This document shows positions 57,368 to 64,000 of a stretch of 64,000 nt of DNA, piece after piece; positions within the stretch are counted from its first letter, which is position 1, and every line of letters begins with the position of its first letter. Location: assembly GCA_020746875.1 (NCBI GenBank), contig JAGTJL010000010.1, forward strand, positions 682,001 through 746,000, given 5' to 3'. The position numbers and the translations under genes were made by a program. The DNA comes from Rhexocercosporidium sp. MPI-PUGE-AT-0058 (lineage: Eukaryota; Ascomycota; Leotiomycetes; Helotiales). The notes below the pieces were generated by a model. It was given only the letters and a program-made list of their open reading frames with translations. It was not told where the DNA came from and ran no database searches.

Positions 57368-60300
57368 TACAAGAACAGCAAGAGACGAAGCTGAAAGGAC
57401 GACAATGTCGCAAGTCCTAAAAGGCCATATCCTTCCCGGATCCAAGTACCACCATGGTCACAGGCAGACTTCGACGCTCATCCAACACCAAATTCTCATC
57501 AAAACACCTTTCATCGTTCGCACTCTTCAATAGCCAGAAAGTAGTGCAGAGAAATGCAGAAACAACAGCAGTTCACATCGATGGGCCATTTGGGTGAAAG
57601 ACATTCATTATATATCAGGTTGGTTTGGCTCATCAGCCTATTTTCGACGGGCTGCTTCAGATTGCACAGCCTCCCCGTTCGCCCCTGCAGGCGGTTATTC
57701 TACCTCTCAGATCACCAGATTGTCCGATAAATTACTCTAATGGGATCTGCGAACGTTTGTTTCTACTTCATCTGATGCTTATACGGTGTACGGCGTTGCA
57801 ATCGACGAACCATCGACGAACCATCGACTTCTCCCTTTTGTTGATATCAACACTCTCATCAATTTTCACACCCTCATTTTAATTCTGTCACGCCGCCTTT
57901 CTCGACATCTCAAAATTCGGCATCTACTTTTGCTTGGCTACGGCTCTTTCCTTCCATTTCAAACACACCACTCATGGAAGACGAAAGCTCCGGTTAAGTT
58001 CAAGTGTTCTCAAACACAAGGGTAGTCATGCGTCTGGACTGGACTGGACTCTGACTCTCCAAGTTTCACCAGCACCCCCGCGGCCCGCCCGCAAGATCAC
58101 CACCAGCATCAGCGCTCTGATGCTCTTGCATTGCATGTGGCTAGAGCATGGGCATGCCTATCCCGTCCGCTTCCCGACTTCCATCCCATGGTTAGCACAG
58201 TAATAAGATCTGTCAGTGTTTCGAAAATCATCTCATAACGCCATGCTCATGCACACCTGTCAATGTTTCGAGCCTCCCCAGCGCATACCGCAAGCAGGCC
58301 TGATCCATCCCGCTGTGCTCTCCCCTTTTCACACTCCATACGAGTAATAACAGCCTCCCTTATGACCTGGCTTTGCCTCATCTCAGGATCCCGGCCACTT
58401 TTGGCGTTGAGCCAGCCCACCTGTTTTATACCCCTCCAATCTGCGATATACCTCATACGTGGGCGATCCTATTACCCGACACCCTGAGTCCCATCCATGA
58501 TCCACCCCTCCTCTCGGGGCAAGGGTAATAATATTCGGCATTGCTATATTGCATTTGATTTCCGAGTTCTGACTGATGGCATGACGCTGTTTGGGAGATC
58601 GTTTTGCAATGCAATCTTGATTCTTTTCTTCCATGAACACCCTCGCTGCCTTCCAAACCAAGCCCCCGGTAACATTGATCAACGCATCAATCGGAAATCC
58701 CGCCGTCAAGCCAGCTCCCCGGTTCAACCAAAACAACAACCGCCTTGTGACCGGTATGCCATCCGAAGTTAAACTGCAGCAGAACAAAGCAAAGCAGAGG
58801 AGAGCGAAAGGAGACACACATCCGATCTATGCAGTCTTCTGCCGAACCGTTTACGGCCCAGGCCATCAATTTCATTCGAAAGGTCTCAGCCGCCTCCAAC
58901 GAGGATGATCCTTTCCCCATTTTCGCGACCCGAGCAGCCAGGCGCCGCCGCATGCATGTCTCTCCTCTTTTCCATCTCATATTCTAAGACATCTAAACGT
59001 GCTTCTAAGCGAGGTGTGCGAAGACATCGCGAGTGTGATTCGGGAGGAGGCAGAAAAAGCAAAATAAAGGAGGTGGGTGATGATGATGCAGGGTCGACCC
59101 CGCTATGCCAACGTCACTTGGGTCTGTCGTCCATGCCTTTAGAAGGCTTCTAGCTAGCTTAACGGGCCTGGGTTAACTTACCTCGATGACCACTCTATCT
59201 AGGTACTTACATGTACCCAGAAAAACCTCCCGAGGTTCCTGGCTACCTGAATCGATCTAATTAATCGGTTGCGGTGCTTTGTTGTACTGTGATGTGTTGT
59301 GCTTATAACATGAATTATATGAGGCTATAGAGGATGACCCTTGGTCGTTGATGTTGGAATTAAGATAACCGTACGGTATACGTCCGCGCATATTGACTAT
59401 GGTATTGCGGTTCCGCCGCGATGTGCCTGTTGTGGAGGTCCGTAGATGAGTTATTGAATGTTGTTAGGGTCGTTAGGGGACACTGCAAGTAGGGCTGCAT
59501 TATGCCTGAATCGCTCACCAGGGGGATGCATGTTGGCCATCGCGAGAATCATATACAGGGACCATCATGCTACCCGCCGCTGATGATGAAATGAGGCGGT
59601 CTCTAATTTCTGACAACGATCCAGCAACGAGGATTTACCTTTCGTCGGCTCTGACAATGCGGAAAAATTTCAGACGAGGCTATCATTCTATCTATTAGGT
59701 TTGGATGGCAGCCAGATAGGCGGGGAGCGTCCTAGGTGAATGAGTGAGGTATTGTCGAGTTGGTGGAAAAATCTCCACCCCTTCCTTCTCCACGTGCGCA
59801 TGTTTATTACACTGTTAGTCATATTGAAACATTTATCAAGTTTGATATTAGGGCCTCGTAAGCATGCGGCTGCGAAGCGAATAAGGATGGGAGATACTAC
59901 CTGGACATCTAACATCAAAGTTCAGTGTGCAGGCGGTGTAGTGGACGGTGATTGTAATTCACCGGTGGAATGACTGCGGACGGCGAAGGAGATGATTTGG
60001 GTAATATGATTGATTGATGTTCAATTACTTTACAATTCCACCCATACCAAAGAACTATCTAATTCTTTTGTTTGTGACCCCGAGCTCGGCGTCTCTCTGA
60101 TTATCTCTCAGAAGATGGGTGATGATGGACCAGCAAGCATCTTCCTCCAATCCAATCCAATCCGTTCCAGTCCCATTTCCTTTCCCTGGACATCGGGACC
60201 TTGCGATCCTTTGCTATGCCCCCAAATTTCTTCCCCTATCAGACATCTCTTCTTAAAGCATTCTCTCGAGCCAATCTCGAGGAACCAATAGCCATTAACT

Positions 60301-60519
60301 CCGTTGTAAATGCGAGCCCGCCGATATTATCCACCAACGCCTGTCCATGATATGACGACAACCACCAAAAAAACAAAGGAAGCAACGAGTGGGTATCAGT
60401 GACCGGTGCCACTCTAGTAACAAAACAGTTGTGAATGGAAGTAAGGAAATATTGTACTTTATACATTAAGGGCGTTGAGGCTTGCGCTCGTTATTCGTGG
60501 TGTAGCTCCAGTAAAGAGA
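57368..60519. other. 3.15 kb convergent intergenic, no gene recognised
   Basis: The flanking genes converge, so no promoter is needed here, yet the gap is long. Short tandem units of about 12 bp (CATCGACGAAC-like) occur at 57800-57828. Open frames of about 90 codons around 58500-58980 overlap on both strands and have no motif. A noncoding RNA or unrecognised small gene is possible. Confidence 0.45.
57800..57828. repeat. Short tandem repeat, about 12-bp unit
   Basis: Two and a half copies of an ATCGACGAACC unit in the intergenic region downstream of the membrane-glycoprotein gene. Confidence 0.6.
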
Positions 60520-61666
60520 TCATACCATCGATCCACCTTCGAAACTGTGACATCCTCGCTCGTGCCTCTTCATGTTGCTTCGGACGCTGAACGCCTTTCC
60601 GCATCCCTGGTGTGGACACTTGAACGGCTTCTCTCCGGTGTGCGAATGAGAATGGATTCGTAAGCTGGAAGGCCTCGAAAAGGCTTTGTTGCAAGTCTGG
60701 CAGATGTAACGATCTTGAGACTGAGGAAATGAGGCTGCAGATGACGGGGAAATATAGTGGTGGTGTTGCCATGGGTTTGTGCCAGACGATGGCGTGAGGG
60801 TGACTGAGACAGGCATCAACGGCGGCGGGAATTGCTTTTGGAAGTTAGTGATGAAACAAGACATTTTGATGAGCTAAAACCATACCTGAGGAAGAGGTCT
60901 CTGATAATAAAGCCCGGAAATTTGCGCTTGTGGAGGAGGTGTAGCTTGCATCGGGCTTGGGTAGTAGGAGCTCATTGATTGTTGAGGAGAGACACTGTAT
61001 TGTGACCCGTATGGAGACTGAGCATACGCCATGGCAGCCGCTGGCATCGAAACTCTGCGCTGCAGCTGTGGAACTTGCTGTCGCTGAGCATGAGGCTCGA
61101 CATTGTTGATTGCCGATACCGAGGATGGTGCAAAGTAATAACCTGGAGCTGAGGCAACGGAGTACCCAGAGTTCGACCCCGCCGAAGGTGACTGTCTACC
61201 ATCAAACCCAGACTCTGACTGCATTGGTGGAGTAGGCGGGAGAGCGCCCCGAGAAGCCATGACGGGCGATGGTCCATAATTCTGATGTCCAGAGTCTGGT
61301 CGGTACTCGACTTTGGGTTGTGCTGTTATCAGTCAGTGGGAATATTAGAGCTAATTCTATCTAGAACTACTAACCTTGCTGCTGAGATGGTTGCTGAGCT
61401 TGTTGTTCTTGGGGACTTGATCCATCGGCAAGCCCTAGCAAGCTTGATATCGATGGCAAAGAACATTTTGCAACCTCGTCCACAGGAGGTGATGGTGGCG
61501 GTTGCGGTGCGGTAACGTAAGTATAGCCAGAATTCTGACCGAGTGGCTGAGCTGTGTATGGGTTTGCGACTAAAGAGGATGCCATGATCTGTACTCTTGA
61601 AGGATACGGTTGAAACTGTTGTTCAACCTGATGTCTACCTGCGTGGACTAGACTGGAGAGGTTCAT
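60520..61666 (-). CDS. C2H2 zinc-finger transcription factor (two fingers, C-terminal)
   Basis: Exons 61666-61375, 61322-60886, 60834-60520, giving 347 aa. Donors are GTTAGT and GTATGG, acceptors AACAG and AAAAG. The first 275 residues are Gln/Pro/Ser-rich and disordered, typical of a fungal activation region. Two C-terminal fingers follow. Finger 1: Cys288, Cys291, His304, His308 (YICQTCNKAFSRPSSLRIH). Finger 2: Cys316, Cys321, His334, His339 (C-x4-C, H-x4-H). They are joined by the canonical linker HTGEKPF. The finger region resembles regulators of fungal development such as FlbC-type proteins, but I cannot assign an orthologue. Nuclear DNA binding is inferred. More than 2.3 kb of gene-free upstream sequence suits a highly regulated gene. 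Confidence 0.88.
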
Positions 61667-64000
61667 GACCCGGATTGTAGTGGTATTGTGAACGTGGGGA
61701 AGTGCCGAGTTGATTGAAACCGGAAATGAGCAGTCGATGAAAGTTGATGAATTGGAGGGAATGTTGATTGATGTCGTTGTGGATGATTAAAATATTATGT
61801 TCGACTCCTTGAGTTTCCTTTGATACGAGTATGTGACCCTGGTGATGATAGATACGCCTGCGAATGCAAGGCTTCAGAGGTGCGTGAGGGACTGATGATA
61901 TTTATCAGATCCTGAGGACTGTGTGGGCGATCCAACGAATCCACCATAGAGATCCTGGTAAGCTCCAGAGTAACAATGCTGGCACAAATTTGGGTGGGTC
62001 AGCAACTGGGACACTGAGGTGCCCCAGCCTTGAAACCTTGCACAATAAGACTAGAGTACTCCTCGATGGTTGGGATGATCCGGAGCAGGAGGAGTAGGCT
62101 CGACAACTGCTAAACGAACCTTTCGCCGCGCTATACCGGCACTGAAGCTCGATATGGACGTGCAAAGGGTGATTTCCCAGGGTGAGCAAGGGAGTGCCCA
62201 AGGATCTCCAATGCCTGCAACGGCCGTTGGCATGGACCCGTAGTGGAGGAACCCCCCAAGGCAAAGATATCGGTCGACTAGGGTTTAATGCTTGTTCATT
62301 GCAGGCATACCTCGGAGCATGTCCCCGTTCGAGGTGAGCTTCTTTTCAGGTTTTCAGGGACTCCCTGCCTGTCAACTCCAGAAGTTTGGACCAGGGTCTT
62401 GACCAGCCAAGGGCACTTGAGACGAGGGTGATGCACAAATGGTGGAGGTGGGATCCGCTTGTAAACTTCTCCTGTCCTGTGAGGGGGCGGGTTGATCCTA
62501 ATAGGCGAATCTGGTTGTCTGCTCATGCTTTCCCTCCGACCCTAAAAGTGGTATGGGAAGCCTTTCTTCGAACTAGGGGATGCACCTGTTGTTCAAGCCT
62601 GAGAAAGCTGTTTCCCCACTCCTTTGGTCAACGTTCCTCGTGCTTTATGCCTTCCGACTTCTGACAGTCGTGAAGTGCGTCGAACAGTCTGTTCGCCAAT
62701 TGTGCTACAGCTAGTGATTGAATCATGACACGGACGGCATACGCACTTGGGACGACAAAGGTGCTGTTTGGAGTATATTGGATGAAATTCTGGAAAGCGG
62801 CAAATGAATCCTGTACCGCTCTTGCGATCCCAACCCTGCCGCCTCTCCAGCGATCGACGCGATGGGGCGTCTGTACATTTGCTCGCTTCGACGGTCAAAA
62901 AGGCCCGTGGGAGTCCAGGAGCAGATGCAGGGTTTCTGTTGGCGTTGTAAGACTATCAGACAGGATTGCTCTGGGTGCGGTACTACCCAGGCCAGGCTTG
63001 TTCTGGGTTCTGCGTTCTGACAACAGCAGATGCAGCACTTATTCGATAATTCGCTGCACCTAGCAAACGGGAAGAGCTTGTTCCCCTTTCGACATACATA
63101 CATATATACCCATCACACCCGCTCATACAGGTACTGCAGGCAATAGTCAGGAGAGATAAGCAGGCGGGAAAGACGAAGCGCACGAAGAATCCAGCATTGC
63201 AGATCGCTGATCTAATATGACGATTATGGAAGGCCGTGATGGTTGATGGGCGGGCGACGACTGGCTTTGAGGCGCCCGCCAGAGTAGGCGAAGGCCAACT
63301 AGTGCACTACTAGAGCATCTCTGGAGCACCTCCAGAACATAGTAACCGGTTCGAATATCCACCTGTCAACCACGCTTGACGGGCCGCAGAAGCAGAAAGC
63401 CACGCCATGCTTCCTCTGGCACCACCGTTATCGATCCCGCACATTAGCACATGGACGCGGGATATTACTTGACGGGGACGGGAGAGCGCCAGCCAGTTCG
63501 CAGCCTTGGAACTCTCCAGATCGCTGGGGTTTCTGGAAGGCCGGAAGTCGTCGATGTGTCCATCAGAGGCAGCGATCGACCTCCGCTGCTCATCAAGTCG
63601 TCAATAACTGCCCGGGAACTTTCGTTCTCTGCTCAGGTACTTGTACTAAGTTTGTATTGTTGGGTGCGCCGCGCAAAGGCTAGGCTCATCATACACTTCT
63701 CTTGGTCGACAGCAGCTTCGACATAGCGCCTTCGGACTCATCGCCTCCACCAGCTTAGCTTCCATCTGGCGCCGCCAGCTTCGCAATGATGAAATAAATG
63801 TGAGAGGGAGCAGAGCTTGTAGACTTTAGACCATCCCCCCCGCCAACCGTCACTTCACTTGCACCAGCATGCCCTGTCCTCGCTTGGAGGAGAGACAGAC
63901 AAGACAAGGAGGCGCTGTCCGGGCGCCGGGGCACACGAGTCTTTCGGTTGCATTGATCCCTGGGCTCATCTTCGGCCAACACTGCAGTTTTCCAGTCTCA
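61667..64000. other. Upstream region of C2H2 gene to window end
   Basis: 2.3 kb with no recognised protein or RNA gene. Minus-strand sequence just upstream of 61666 is presumably leader and promoter. Open frames of 60-126 codons show no motif. A GGTTCGAAT near 63346 lacks the surrounding stems of a tRNA. Confidence 0.45.

Noticed and set aside
58633..58908. 91-codon open frame with some protein-like composition in the convergent gap
   Set aside because: Overlaps another open frame of similar length on the opposite strand; no motif, no splice context.
61905..62264. 119-codon minus-strand open frame upstream of the C2H2 gene
   Set aside because: Repetitive Leu/Arg/Ser-rich composition without motif; likely upstream regulatory sequence.
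63335..63365. GGTTCGAAT resembling a tRNA B box
   Set aside because: The five-base stem expected either side of the T loop does not pair, and no acceptor stem or A box is found upstream.

Overview
This 64 kb window is nuclear DNA of a filamentous ascomycete (Pezizomycotina). The evidence is short GT-AG introns of about 45-110 nt with CTAAC/CTGAC-like branch sites, single-gene transcription units on both strands, pyrimidine-rich 5' leaders, and families typical of mould genomes: Clr5-ankyrin protein, fungal Hsp70-like protein, FRE-type ferric reductase, glucokinase, DUF7707-like Cys-rich membrane protein. A Leotiomycete-like origin is my guess from overall flavour, not a demonstrated assignment.

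Layout. 1-1875 (-): 5' part of an atypical Hsp70-family gene that runs off the left edge. 5300-7104 (+): glucokinase. 10542-12656 (+): secreted M43 (pappalysin-like) metalloprotease relative whose zinc motif is destroyed and whose frame is shifted twice. 13304-13689 (-): small two-exon hypothetical gene. 15339-18223 (+): Clr5/ankyrin protein. 19237-19929 (+): VOC/glyoxalase-fold protein. 20309-21082 (-): GNAT acetyltransferase. 22991-26587 (+): large low-complexity RRM protein. 30753-32591 (+): ferric reductase. 33954-36088 (+): 2-isopropylmalate synthase. 36879-39843 (+): importin beta-1.

42.1-48.0 kb looks like a decaying patch: a class III CoA-transferase pseudogene, an AIF/AMID-like oxidoreductase with one frameshift, and a truncated FAD-linked (BBE-type) oxidase pseudogene. 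48588-50785 (-) encodes a PHD-finger Spp1/CFP1-like Set1-complex subunit and 51731-52255 (-) a small coiled-coil protein resembling BLOC-1 subunits. 54316-55350 and about 55900-57367 (+) are two neighbouring single-pass membrane proteins with Cys-rich ectodomains and Ser/Thr-rich stalks. 60520-61666 (-) is a two-finger C2H2 transcription factor with a promoter region of more than 2 kb.

The genes are mostly unrelated housekeeping and regulatory loci; I see no biosynthetic cluster, CRISPR array, rRNA, convincing tRNA or intact transposon. The most noteworthy points are the M43-fold protein with an erased HExxHxxGxxH motif, the 42-48 kb pseudogene patch, and the pair of receptor-like membrane proteins. 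Exon borders were placed by eye from splice consensus, reading frame and remembered family patterns; no alignment was run.
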